Assembly: GCA_046761005.1 (NCBI GenBank)
Contig: JBHIFI010000041.1
Location: forward strand, 1 to 14,040
Direction of reading: 5' to 3'
DNA: 14,040 nt
From: JAGMCJ01 sp046761005
GTDB lineage: Archaea; Thermoplasmatota; Thermoplasmata; RBG-16-68-12; JAGMCJ01
In this document: piece by piece, positions 1 to 7,995 of the stretch
Layout of the letters: every line of letters starts with the position of its first letter
Position numbering within the stretch: the first letter of the stretch is position 1
Notes under the pieces: model-generated
Database searches by the model: none
The model's input: the letters and a program-made list of their open reading frames with translations, nothing else
What the model was told of the DNA's origin: nothing
Translations under genes and position numbers: made by a program

Positions 1-3000
1 ACCACCAAGAGCCTAAGACATTAGATTGTTGGATGAGCATCAGCATCTGACCCCAGCTGGGGGTGTTGACATCTCCGAGACCTATGAAGCTCAATGCTGC
101 CTCGGTGAGGATTGCAGCGCTCACAGCGAATGTCATATAGAGAAAAGCGAGCGGGAGGACGTTCGGGGCAATATGTTTGAACATTATCCTGATATTGCTT
201 GCCCCTGACACTCTTGCAGAGTCGATAAATGGCCTCTCCTTGAGAGAGAGAACCTCGGATCTTATGACCCTCGCAGTTCCTGGCCAGCCGACTATAGATA
301 TGACGAGAATGATATTCCATATTCCAGCCCCAAGTACGGCAGCGAGTATGATGACAAGCGGAAGACCTGGAAGGACGAGTATGACGTCCGTGAACCTCAT
401 GAGCACGGAGTCCACCCTGCCACCTGTATAACCAGCAACTAGACCTATGATGACGCCAATCGAGATGGAGAAGAATGCAGCTAACAGACCGACGGTCAAA
501 GCCACTCTAGTACCCCACATCCATTGACTGAAGAGGTCCCTTCCTTGATTGTCCGTTCCAAGCCAATAGGTATTTCCGCTCGGAACGGGCTCTATCCATG
601 TGGGCGCCAACGGAGCGAGATATTTCCCGCTTGAGGAATACACCTGAATCGTCCCGTCGGTCAGCCCGGCGAAGACGCTCATGTGGAGGTGCTCGGAGCC
701 AGCCTCGTCCCTCCAAACAGTAAGTGCCCCGTTGACCCTCCCTTCAAATGTCTGTTTCCAAGAGACGTTGCCATCGGTGTTCATGGAGAATATCGTACTC
801 ATATCATCGGTCCAGCTGTCAAGGGTACCGTTATCAGAGTAACCTGAAATGAGGATAGTCTCACTAAAGCGATGATAGTAGGGTGGTGTGTTGAACATGA
901 ATCGCTCGCCCGGTGCAACAGGAGCCTCGAATTTCCCGCGAACTCTGCCCGCGGGAATGTCTCTGGTTCTATCCCTTCGGATAGAGTAAAAAAATCCAGT
1001 ATCCGAGCCAACATAGATATAATCACCATATGGATCCGGCCTTGTGAGGACGCCCCTATCGAACTCAGCGAGTGTTTTTCTGACGGCGATTCCTATTATG
1101 TTGTTCTGGGGATTGATGTCTCCGTCTGGGTCTTCCTTGCCTGGCGGGGGAATTGCCCAGGACTCGTATACACCTCCGTCTTCCTTGTAGAAAGCGTGCA
1201 AGTAGCCATTACTTGTCGCAAGATAAATGAGAGAGGGAACGTTCCCTTCAGGTGTCGAGAACATGGGAGCTGTTGACCAGTCCTCTCCTATTAGTATGGT
1301 CCCGTCCTCGTGTACGTAGTCATATTCGTCGTCATCCCACATCTGGGTCCCGTTGTCCGTCCAAATGCAGTTCAGGTATCCTCCGTCGTTATAGACAAGA
1401 TATTTTCCGTCCTCATCCCCACCTACGGAGTAGACAGCTGGCGAAAACCTAGGGTTGTGCTTCTCTTTCAAGGGAAGACTTGCCATAACTATTGGGCCAC
1501 GATTTGCCGTCTTGTTCCACAGCTCGCTCGGTGCATAGTCGTCTCCTCCGAAAAGAAACATTTGAGAATTCCCCAGGGAGACCATCGATAACCCGAACCT
1601 AGCGGAAGGAGAAAGAGAAGAATCCAATTGGTCCCATGAATCGTTTGTGAGGTTCAACTTCCACATTTCGTCTATGCGTTTTCCGTTCTTATCCATCCCG
1701 CCAAATAGGATTGCACTATTCGTTACATTATCGTAGACCATAGACTGCCATGCTCTTGGCGTCAGGTTTGGTGGTGTGTATATCCAACTCCATTCCCCTG
1801 ATGAAAGATTCAGAACCTTCGTTTGATTGTTGCTGTCAGAGGAAACAAAGCTATCACCGCCAAATATGATAAGCCTGTCTTTCAAGAGGTCATATATCAT
1901 CGATATGCCCATTCTCGCAATTGCGCTTTCGTTCGTCGAAACTTCCGTCCACTCCATAGTGGTAAGATTCAGCTTCATCGTCTTGTTGTTGTCGTCCCCT
2001 CTCCCACCAAAGAGGTAGACGGAATTCTCCTTGCTCCCATATGCCATCGAATGCCCGTTTCTTGGACCAGGGGAACTTGTGGTATTCCCTTCGCTCCATG
2101 TCTCAGAAGAGAAGTTGAATGTCCATAGGTCATCCAAGATCGTGTGATCCCACCTCCCGCCGTACAGTAGTGCCGAGTCATTACCGGGAATGTAAACCAT
2201 CGCGCTTTCCATTCTCGAAGGTGGTACTCCTTTGAGATTATCCAGCTTCGTCCAGTTCCCCTCGGCAAGATCGAAAATCCAAGTCTGAACGAAATCAGTT
2301 TCTAACCCGTTGTCTCCACTGACAAGAAGAATCTTCCTTGATTTCGGACTGTATGCCATGATGTGCTTATCTTGGGGAAGAGGTCTCACCTCGGGATAAA
2401 CCCTCACCCACATGTCAGAGCTTGTATTGTAGGACCAGCTCTCATCGTCTTTCCATATCGCTGAGAAGGCATACAGGTTCCCATGCTCTGTTCCAACGAA
2501 AACCCTTTCAAGTGCGTTCCTACCAGTGCTTTCATCCGCATAGACTGCAATTGAAGTAATCTTGCTACCAAGTGTTGTCCTTGAAACATTTTTTCCTGAA
2601 GGTAGAAGGGATGCTCTTGTCCAAGGGTCAACATAGTCTTCATCAGCCTCCTTCAGTTGATAAAACTCTCCGCTTTCCGTTCCAAAATACAAGACCCAGT
2701 CCGAATAGACTGGATTATCGATAGAACCGTAGTTTGCCACTAGAGGTCCTGCAGTCACCAAAGAATCCGCTTGATAACAACATACATCATTCCCTGGTCT
2801 CCCCACATACCAAACCCTGTGGCCATCCTTCGGACGAAGAGCGATTACCTTCTCACCCGAGGCAAAATAGATCCTGTCAGTAGGAGGACCTGTACCTTTG
2901 GGTACGAGTCTGAAAGAGACAGATTGATTAACAGGGTTTCCGGCATTGTATAACGGTGTGGTCGTATCCACGTACCAATATCGATCGACCTTGATTAGAT

Positions 3001-3193
3001 CCTCCTCAGGGGCCCTCCAGTTTATCGGGTCTCGCAGATTCAGAGCGGGAGTAATCAATGCAATTACGAGAAAGAAGATTAGAATGGCAAGCCCAACAAG
3101 CCCGATCCTGCTTGCCTTGAAAAGATCCCAATTCTGCTTGAAAGCCTTATGATAGGTTCTGAATCTCTCATATAATCTCTTTTTTGAAACCAT
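1..3193 (-). CDS. dppC: DppC-type ABC permease with giant PQQ-like/kelch propeller insert (C-terminus beyond window)
   Basis: Inner permease of an oligopeptide/dipeptide-type ABC importer. The frame is open from ATG 3193 to the left edge (1064 residues visible; the family is usually about 300). TM1 is at about residues 30-51. The family's conserved LGTDxxGRDxFS stretch starts only at about residue 878. TM2 begins at about 898, and the EAA-type ATPase-contact loop (DSARVSGAS...HIAPN) is at about 991-1011. Between TM1 and TM2, residues about 105-860 read as beta-propeller: PQQ-like blades (for example ALRPKDGHRVW at 118-128), then six kelch repeats (about 262-560, with LLYGG, YLFGG, IIFGG, ILFGG and FLFGG strands), then more PQQ-like blades. 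About 20 N-x-S/T sequons fit an outside location. GGTGAGG lies 7 nt before the ATG, and the dppB stop is 1 nt upstream, so translation is probably coupled. The last 50 or so residues are outside the window. The substrate cannot be read from the sequence. Confidence 0.93.
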   Translation of the reverse strand, partial: MVSKKRLYERFRTYHKAFKQNWDLFKASRIGLVGLAILIFFLVIALITPALNLRDPINWRAPEEDLIKVDRYWYVDTTTPLYNAGNPVNQSVSFRLVPKGTGPPTDRIYFASGEKVIALRPKDGHRVWYVGRPGNDVCCYQADSLVTAGPLVANYGSIDNPVYSDWVLYFGTESGEFYQLKEADEDYVDPWTRASLLPSGKNVSRTTLGSKITSIAVYADESTGRNALERVFVGTEHGNLYAFSAIWKDDESWSYNTSSDMWVRVYPEVRPLPQDKHIMAYSPKSRKILLVSGDNGLETDFVQTWIFDLAEGNWTKLDNLKGVPPSRMESAMVYIPGNDSALLYGGRWDHTILDDLWTFNFSSETWSEGNTTSSPGPRNGHSMAYGSKENSVYLFGGRGDDNNKTMKLNLTTMEWTEVSTNESAIARMGISMIYDLLKDRLIIFGGDSFVSSDSNNQTKVLNLSSGEWSWIYTPPNLTPRAWQSMVYDNVTNSAILFGGMDKNGKRIDEMWKLNLTNDSWDQLDSSLSPSARFGLSMVSLGNSQMFLFGGDDYAPSELWNKTANRGPIVMASLPLKEKHNPRFSPAVYSVGGDEDGKYLVYNDGGYLNCIWTDNGTQMWDDDEYDYVHEDGTILIGEDWSTAPMFSTPEGNVPSLIYLATSNGYLHAFYKEDGGVYESWAIPPPGKEDPDGDINPQNNIIGIAVRKTLAEFDRGVLTRPDPYGDYIYVGSDTGFFYSIRRDRTRDIPAGRVRGKFEAPVAPGERFMFNTPPYYHRFSETILISGYSDNGTLDSWTDDMSTIFSMNTDGNVSWKQTFEGRVNGALTVWRDEAGSEHLHMSVFAGLTDGTIQVYSSSGKYLAPLAPTWIEPVPSGNTYWLGTDNQGRDLFSQWMWGTRVALTVGLLAAFFSISIGVIIGLVAGYTGGRVDSVLMRFTDVILVLPGLPLVIILAAVLGAGIWNIILVISIVGWPGTARVIRSEVLSLKERPFIDSARVSGASNIRIMFKHIAPNVLPLAFLYMTFAVSAAILTEAALSFIGLGDVNTPSWGQMLMLIQQSNVLGSWW

Positions 3194-3194
3194 A

Positions 3195-4907
3195 CTACAA
3201 CCTCACCCTGGGATCTAGGTATGCGTAGAGGATGTCTGCACCTACGTTCGCCAGGACGGTCATTACTGCAAGCAGGAAAAAAGTACCCTGAACAGCTGGA
3301 TAATCCTGCGTTATCGTTGATGTCACGAGAAAATATCCCATCCCAGGCCAAGAAAAAATCGTTTCAGTAAGGACACCACCACTGATGACTCCGCCGACAC
3401 CCAAAGCGATGACAGTAGCAACGGGCAGAAGTGCATTCCTCGCTGCATGCTTGTACATCACTGTTCTCTCACTCAGACCCTTCGCTTTCGCGGTCGTGAT
3501 ATAGTCCTCCCCGAGGACTTCCAACATGGAATTGCGCATCAGGAGGATGTAACCAGCCAAATTGACCATCATGAGGGTTACCAGAGGAAGTGTCATATGC
3601 CACAGGATGTCTGCGAGATATGCGAGACCTTGCAATGGTTTCCCCACGTCGTCTATTCCTCCTATTCCTCCCAACGGAAACCATTGAAGCTTGAAGCCAA
3701 ATGCCCATAACAGTATCAATCCGAACCAGAACAATGGCATGGAATAGAAGAAAAGACTGACTACGATGGAAGACATCTCTAGGGTGGTTCCCCTTCGCCA
3801 GGCGAGGATAGCTCCGATGCCTATACCCAAAAGAGCAGACAGTGCGAGCGCCGTTCCAAAGAGAAGGATTGTTGCGGGTGCCCTTTGAGCTATCTCCACC
3901 CAAACTGGTCTCCCTGAAAAGAAGGATACTCCGAAATCGAGCGTTATCATATCAGTGAAGTATTCCCAGAACTGCTCCCAGACAGGGAGTGGTACCACTA
4001 TCAATGGATGAATCAACTGGTCAGGGGGTTTGAGGGTGGAAACTTCTCCGTCAGGCGATGTAACATATCCCACCAAGCCAGAATCAGATATCGGTTTCAG
4101 CTTTCCGTGAACATCCACTTTAATGGCGAGAGTTAGCTCACCGATTGTCTCCGCAAAGATATTCCTCGAGGTGAATATCTTACCCTCCTTTTCTACGAGT
4201 TCAAACGGATGGATATCGCTTGGATTGACTGCATAGCCATATTCTATTGCTTCTGTGTCACCCGAGACGGGATCATAGACGGACAGCCGGATCCTGTAAA
4301 ATCCTGTCTGATTGGTGGTAATTGTTCGAGTGTACCTCCCCCAGAAACTGCTTCCTCCGATCTGGACACCATTTCCAGAAAGGTTGAGAAGGAATGTCTG
4401 ATTGGGGTCTTCGTTTCTCATTATGCTCATTCTCACATCTCTGCTCATGTTTCCTGGCGACTTGACATCAAGAGTGATGTTGAAGGTCTGTCCGACCGTA
4501 ATGTTGCCCGTTGGATCCGCGGTGAAAGTTACATTCCAGATAACCATGGGATCCTTGCTGGGGAAGTATCGTCTCGCCTTGACATACGATGAATAGAGAG
4601 TTACATTGTAGAAATCGGGAGGCTCACTGACCTCCGAAGAGTTTACTTCAACTCTTATCCCATATGCTCCCACGTCAAAAGCTTCGAACGATGCCGATCG
4701 ATAAATTCCAGGAGCCGTGGCCCATTTGGAGAATCCAAATTCGACTAAGAGCCTCTGCCTCACCTCAGGTGGCTGACCGGGCTCTATGAAGAATCTCGTA
4801 GGGTCTCCAGGCATCATTCTGAAAATAATGAAAAGCAGGACCAGTATGATCACAAGTGTGATGACTGTGTGCAATGCCCTCTTGATGAGGAAGCTTCTCA
4901 GTCTCAT
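3195..4907 (-). CDS. dppB: DppB-type ABC permease with extracytoplasmic beta-rich insert
   Basis: First permease subunit of the oligopeptide-type importer, partner of the adjacent DppC. I start it at ATG 4907 (570 residues). A TTG at 4928 would add seven residues but lies upstream of the transcription start predicted from the TATA box at 4941-4947. TM1 (about 13-29) is followed by the family's MMPGDP motif (about 31-36). The usual short loop is expanded by about 245 residues (62-305). The family sequence resumes with LDFGVSF...RPVWVEIAQRAPAT (about 323-346), then helices, and the ATPase-contact loop EDYITTAKAKGLSERTV...LLPV at about 467-496. Family length is about 310-340. The insert holds nine N-x-S/T sequons within about 110 residues and strand-rich Ig-like stretches (such as FRL/YRIRLSVYD-like segments), so it is probably a glycosylated domain facing outside. 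The stop abuts the dppC start. Confidence 0.93.
   Translation of the reverse strand: MRLRSFLIKRALHTVITLVIILVLLFIIFRMMPGDPTRFFIEPGQPPEVRQRLLVEFGFSKWATAPGIYRSASFEAFDVGAYGIRVEVNSSEVSEPPDFYNVTLYSSYVKARRYFPSKDPMVIWNVTFTADPTGNITVGQTFNITLDVKSPGNMSRDVRMSIMRNEDPNQTFLLNLSGNGVQIGGSSFWGRYTRTITTNQTGFYRIRLSVYDPVSGDTEAIEYGYAVNPSDIHPFELVEKEGKIFTSRNIFAETIGELTLAIKVDVHGKLKPISDSGLVGYVTSPDGEVSTLKPPDQLIHPLIVVPLPVWEQFWEYFTDMITLDFGVSFFSGRPVWVEIAQRAPATILLFGTALALSALLGIGIGAILAWRRGTTLEMSSIVVSLFFYSMPLFWFGLILLWAFGFKLQWFPLGGIGGIDDVGKPLQGLAYLADILWHMTLPLVTLMMVNLAGYILLMRNSMLEVLGEDYITTAKAKGLSERTVMYKHAARNALLPVATVIALGVGGVISGGVLTETIFSWPGMGYFLVTSTITQDYPAVQGTFFLLAVMTVLANVGADILYAYLDPRVRL
3201..3207 (-). promoter_or_regulatory. Shine-Dalgarno site of dppC
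   Basis: GGTGAGG on the minus strand, 7 nt before ATG 3193 and inside the end of dppB. It fixes the dppC start and indicates internal re-initiation on a shared mRNA. Confidence 0.7.
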
Positions 4908-4940
4908 GAGGACTACCGAGCCAAACAATATTGCATCTGA

Positions 4941-4947
4941 TATTTAA
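4941..4947 (-). promoter_or_regulatory. TATA box of the dppBC transcript
   Basis: TTAAATA on the minus strand, four bases downstream of the shared 19-bp element. A start site about 26 bases further would fall near 4918, roughly 10 nt before ATG 4907. This supports that start over the upstream TTG. Confidence 0.6.
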
Positions 4948-4951
4948 CGTC

Positions 4952-4970
4952 ATTTGTACAGATTTTTGTA
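4952..4970 (-). promoter_or_regulatory. Shared 19-bp operator, copy 1 (dppB promoter)
   Basis: The minus strand reads TACAAAAATCTGTACAAAT. It matches the copies at 7977-7995 and 9117-9135 at 16 of 19 positions, with the variable bases being the three in the centre. Two TACAAA direct repeats are spaced 12 bp apart. It sits just upstream of the TATA box, where an archaeal activator would be expected to help recruit TBP/TFB. The bound protein is inferred to be the regulator encoded at 8077-9081. Confidence 0.75.
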
Positions 4971-5033
4971 GCCAGTATGCTCACCGGAGTCTCATTTTCA
5001 GAGAGATAAGAAATAGGAAAGTGTGAGAAGGTT

Positions 5034-7856
5034 CTACCTTCTCTTTGTTCCTCGGAGAACAGCGAAGCTCACTGTTGCGAGTACGATGACTGCGATAGTG
5101 GCGACTACGTCAAGTGCGGGAATCTCGGTTCTCGCACCACCACCTGCCCCCCCAGCAGTTGGAGATAGGATTGTGATTTCTTTTGTATCTTGTGCTGATT
5201 CATACCCAGCAAGAGTGGCGTTGACTACCAGATTAAAGGTCTTTGATTCCTCAGGAATCGATGCAGGTGCCCCGAAAACAACAGTAGCGATCGAACCACC
5301 AACAGTCGTCCCCGAACTCGGTTCGAGTGTGGGTCCGGCGGGCTCTGTTGCTAGGGTCACCGAGGCTCCGTCCACCGGAATACCCTCTTGGTCGGTAACT
5401 ACTATATCGATTGTCATTGTGCCTCCAACTTCGAGAGTGAAGAAGGACGGTTCGACGAGTACTCTCAAGAACATGGCGCCCGGCGGTTTGACCACTACCC
5501 TGGAGTACTGTACTGTTGAAGCAGGATAATCTCTCATGCCTAGAGCCTGAGAAGAAATGTACACCTCGGTCTCATTCTCGACTTCAGGTGCGATGTAGTG
5601 CACAATCAATTGCCCATTGATGTTCGACGTACCATTGACCATCGTCCCGCTATCTCCATCAGGGATGCTCAGGATGCCAAGCGCTCCGGTACCTGTGAGA
5701 GTCATTTGAACGGGTGCATTCGCCAGTATATTGCCATCGGGATATCTCACCGTCACCTTCACCTCTGCGGTGGAGCTCGATGCTAAACTCGACCAAGTCA
5801 ACGGTGGGGAAGTTGTAAGCGCATCAGGGGATGGTGGATGAATTCCTATTCTGGACCAGAATGACCCTCCAAATATGGACCCAGCCCTTCCAACTGTCCA
5901 ATTCTCGAATCTATCCGACCTGTAGGCCTCTATGTTCGTCCTGAAGTACAGGACATCGTATGGAACCGCGTCCGCGAGAATCTCTGTACACTGCCTGATT
6001 AGGTCGGCCTGCACGTCTGGGTCAAGCTCGGCACGAGCGTCGGTAATGAGAGTGTCAAAAGTCTGATTCTGGAATCCCTCAAAGTTCTGCCCTTCAGGTG
6101 CATTACCCGAATAGAAGAAAGCGTGGTAGTAGTCTGGAGGATCTGAGCCTATCCTCCATCCGAGCACCCAGAGCTCCATATCGCGGTTATTCAGTCTTTC
6201 AACAATCTCTCCGAATGCCATGAGTTTGGCGTGTGCGTTTATTCCCACATCTCTCATGTTTGACGCAATCATTTCGCAGGCTGATGCACGGATGGGATCG
6301 TAGTCTGCTTGTGGACAGAGTATGTCTATCTGACGGTCACCTATTGTCGGAAGGTTCCTGTAATTATTTGGGCCATAGCCGAGGCCGAATCCTCCTATCG
6401 TATAGTGGTCATCCAAAATCTGGTTCGCCATGTCCAGATCGAAATCATATTTCTTGATGACGGGATTGTACCATCGTACCAATGCAGGACTCACGGGTTG
6501 GTCTCCAGCAACACCGAAGTTCTGAAGCAGTGTAGTCACAATAGTCTTCTTATCTATCACATGAGCGATTGCTTTTCTCAGCCAGAGTCCGTGATCGCCC
6601 TGGGCTGGATCGTTGTCGGGATAGCCGAACGGAGACATTCGCATGTTGTAGCTGAGATAGAAGAAGCCCTTTTCCGCGGTGGTATAGATTCCCACGTTCG
6701 GATCGACCAGAAGGCCTCCCACGAACTCGGGAGGGACAGACCAAGAGACGACATCTATCTCTCCCGCCTGAAGTGCAAATACAGCTGTCTGTGCGGTCTT
6801 GTATATTTTGAAAAGCATCCCAGTAATTGTGGGCTTGTGCATGTAACTGAAGAAATTCCCTTGGCAGACGCCTCCCTCCTTCTCGCAATCGAGGACATCG
6901 GCCTTGTAGTTCTCATACCTTGAGAGCCTCACAGATGCACCGGGTTGCCAGTTATCGAATTCGAACGCTCCGCTTCCTATGACCTCATCATCCGAAAGTA
7001 GCCATACCTTGGCATCATCCATCTTGAAGGCCCTCCTATCTCCAGCAGGTATTCCGTTGTGGGTCGTTTCGTCGTAGGCATTACCGAAATCTCCGTGTAT
7101 ATTCTTCTTCCAATTGTTGCAGACACCGTCGGTTGCATCCAAACATATCTTTCCTGTTCCCTCCCAGATATGCCTGGGAAATACAAACCCACCGTTGAGT
7201 GTGTACCTCACGAAGTTGGCATACGTTGTTTTCTGGGAGAAGTGAAGCGCAAAGGTCAGTGAGGCATTAGATCCAACTGGTATCGCTCCGTCCCAGACAT
7301 CCTCGGCAGGGTAGATATGGAGCCAGTGAGTAGTCGTGTAGTTAGTTCCGGGTAGACCGCCCCTATCCTTCACCACATCTAGAGTGATTGTCGTGGGAAT
7401 CAGAGCATCGACGTGGTAGCCGAAGAGCAAGTCGTGCATCGTCATTTGGACCCCGTCGTGAGAATACACTCCGTTGAAATCATAGTAAGCAGTGACCTCA
7501 AGCGGTTCCGACTCTTTCTTGTAGACACCGTACTCGTCTAGATCAAATATCCCATTGCCATCTGCATCTATTCCTTTCAGCAAGTAGGGAATCGGTTCTT
7601 CAGTAGCAGGGTCTTCCTGACCCACACCTTCATACACAGGCGCTAGGACATTCGACGTCCATACATCTGGAGAGTGTGCGTACCCCAGATAGTTAAGTGT
7701 CTTCGTATCATCCTGAGCGCCAACTCTCAGAATGAGCTCCGCTCTTGTTCCATCGTCACTTGCGAGAGCACCGATCGGAAACATTCCCATGACCAGCACA
7801 CCCACAAGGACGACAGATAGCAAGGCTGAAACACCACCAATTTTCTTTCCATCCAT
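5034..7856 (-). CDS. Family 5 (oligopeptide-type) ABC substrate-binding protein with Ig-like domains and C-terminal membrane anchor
   Basis: Extracytoplasmic binding protein feeding the DppBC permease. The start is ATG 7856 (940 residues), chosen because GGAGG lies 7 nt upstream; a GTG at 7886 has no such site. Residues 1-32 form a Sec-type signal peptide ending near GALA. Residues about 35-670 look like the SBP_bac_5 fold (LNYLGYAHSPDVW, then AIAHVIDKKTIV, ELWVLGWRIGSDPPDYYHAFF). An EF-hand-like loop (DADGNGIFDLDE, 97-108) is inserted early. Two Ig-like beta domains follow (about 690-790 and 795-898; the second contains TDQEGIPVDGASV). A Gly-rich linker, a membrane helix (about 913-935) and an RGTKRR tail end the protein. 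Family members are usually about 500-600 residues, so about 250 residues are added at the C-terminus. The ligand is probably a peptide by family, but this is unproven. Confidence 0.93.
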   Translation of the reverse strand: MDGKKIGGVSALLSVVLVGVLVMGMFPIGALASDDGTRAELILRVGAQDDTKTLNYLGYAHSPDVWTSNVLAPVYEGVGQEDPATEEPIPYLLKGIDADGNGIFDLDEYGVYKKESEPLEVTAYYDFNGVYSHDGVQMTMHDLLFGYHVDALIPTTITLDVVKDRGGLPGTNYTTTHWLHIYPAEDVWDGAIPVGSNASLTFALHFSQKTTYANFVRYTLNGGFVFPRHIWEGTGKICLDATDGVCNNWKKNIHGDFGNAYDETTHNGIPAGDRRAFKMDDAKVWLLSDDEVIGSGAFEFDNWQPGASVRLSRYENYKADVLDCEKEGGVCQGNFFSYMHKPTITGMLFKIYKTAQTAVFALQAGEIDVVSWSVPPEFVGGLLVDPNVGIYTTAEKGFFYLSYNMRMSPFGYPDNDPAQGDHGLWLRKAIAHVIDKKTIVTTLLQNFGVAGDQPVSPALVRWYNPVIKKYDFDLDMANQILDDHYTIGGFGLGYGPNNYRNLPTIGDRQIDILCPQADYDPIRASACEMIASNMRDVGINAHAKLMAFGEIVERLNNRDMELWVLGWRIGSDPPDYYHAFFYSGNAPEGQNFEGFQNQTFDTLITDARAELDPDVQADLIRQCTEILADAVPYDVLYFRTNIEAYRSDRFENWTVGRAGSIFGGSFWSRIGIHPPSPDALTTSPPLTWSSLASSSTAEVKVTVRYPDGNILANAPVQMTLTGTGALGILSIPDGDSGTMVNGTSNINGQLIVHYIAPEVENETEVYISSQALGMRDYPASTVQYSRVVVKPPGAMFLRVLVEPSFFTLEVGGTMTIDIVVTDQEGIPVDGASVTLATEPAGPTLEPSSGTTVGGSIATVVFGAPASIPEESKTFNLVVNATLAGYESAQDTKEITILSPTAGGAGGGARTEIPALDVVATIAVIVLATVSFAVLRGTKRR

Positions 7857-7863
7857 CACTCTT

Positions 7864-7868
7864 CCTCC
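7864..7868 (-). promoter_or_regulatory. Shine-Dalgarno site of the substrate-binding protein gene
   Basis: GGAGG on the minus strand, 7 nt before ATG 7856. It decides the start codon. Confidence 0.8.
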
Positions 7869-7883
7869 TGCATACAATTGTCT

Positions 7884-7902
7884 CACAATACCCCTTATTG
7901 TG
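7884..7902 (-). promoter_or_regulatory. Second leader hairpin (binding-protein mRNA)
   Basis: CACAATA (7896-7902) and TATTGTG (7884-7890) on the minus strand form a perfect 7-bp stem with a 5-nt AGGGG loop. An 8-base palindrome, ACAATTGT, follows at 7874-7881, directly before the GGAGG site. It may modulate ribosome access or mRNA stability. It could alternatively be a DNA-binding site. Confidence 0.5.
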
Positions 7903-7944
7903 CAATCCGGTGCACCTGCTCAATAGCAGCCGCACCGGGAATTG
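7903..7944 (-). promoter_or_regulatory. First leader hairpin (binding-protein mRNA)
   Basis: The perfect complement CCGGTGC (minus 7938-7932) with GCACCGG (7913-7907) encloses a 2x2 internal loop and a second perfect stem, CTGCT/AGCAG, with a four-base ATTG loop. An outer CAAT/ATTG pair (7944-7941 with 7906-7903) extends it after a two-base bulge. It lies at the predicted 5' end of the transcript and directly abuts the second hairpin. No known riboswitch class is recognised. Confidence 0.55.
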
Positions 7945-7965
7945 TCGCACCTATTGACGAAATGG

Positions 7966-7973
7966 TATAAAAA
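7966..7973 (-). promoter_or_regulatory. TATA box of the substrate-binding protein gene
   Basis: TTTTTATA on the minus strand, three bases after operator copy 2. The predicted start near 7943 leaves a leader of about 87 nt. A second TATA-like run at about 7995-8005 lies on the far side of the operator and breaks the spacing seen at the other two promoters. Confidence 0.55.
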
Positions 7974-7976
7974 GAG

Positions 7977-7995
7977 ATTTGTACGGCTTTTTGTA
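7977..7995 (-). promoter_or_regulatory. Shared 19-bp operator, copy 2 (binding-protein promoter)
   Basis: The minus strand reads TACAAAAAGCCGTACAAAT, identical to the other two copies outside the three central bases. It has the same orientation and nearly the same distance (3 nt) to the TATA box. Confidence 0.75.

Noticed and set aside
872..1276. Plus-strand open frames across 1-9000
   Set aside because: They are opposite long minus-strand genes with clear protein families, have no recognisable motifs and no promoter context, and are best explained as shadows.
1..3193. A separate kelch or PQQ secreted protein next to a normal permease gene
   Set aside because: The reading frame was followed codon by codon from 3193 to the left edge without a stop, and the only signal or TM segment before the propellers is the permease's own TM1.
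4908..4928. TTG at 4928 as the dppB start
   Set aside because: It lies upstream of the transcription start predicted from the TATA box at 4941-4947. ATG 4907 gives a normal N-terminus directly before TM1.
7857..7886. GTG at 7886 as the binding-protein start
   Set aside because: It has no Shine-Dalgarno site and sits within the leader hairpin region. ATG 7856 has GGAGG at ideal spacing and begins a clean signal peptide.
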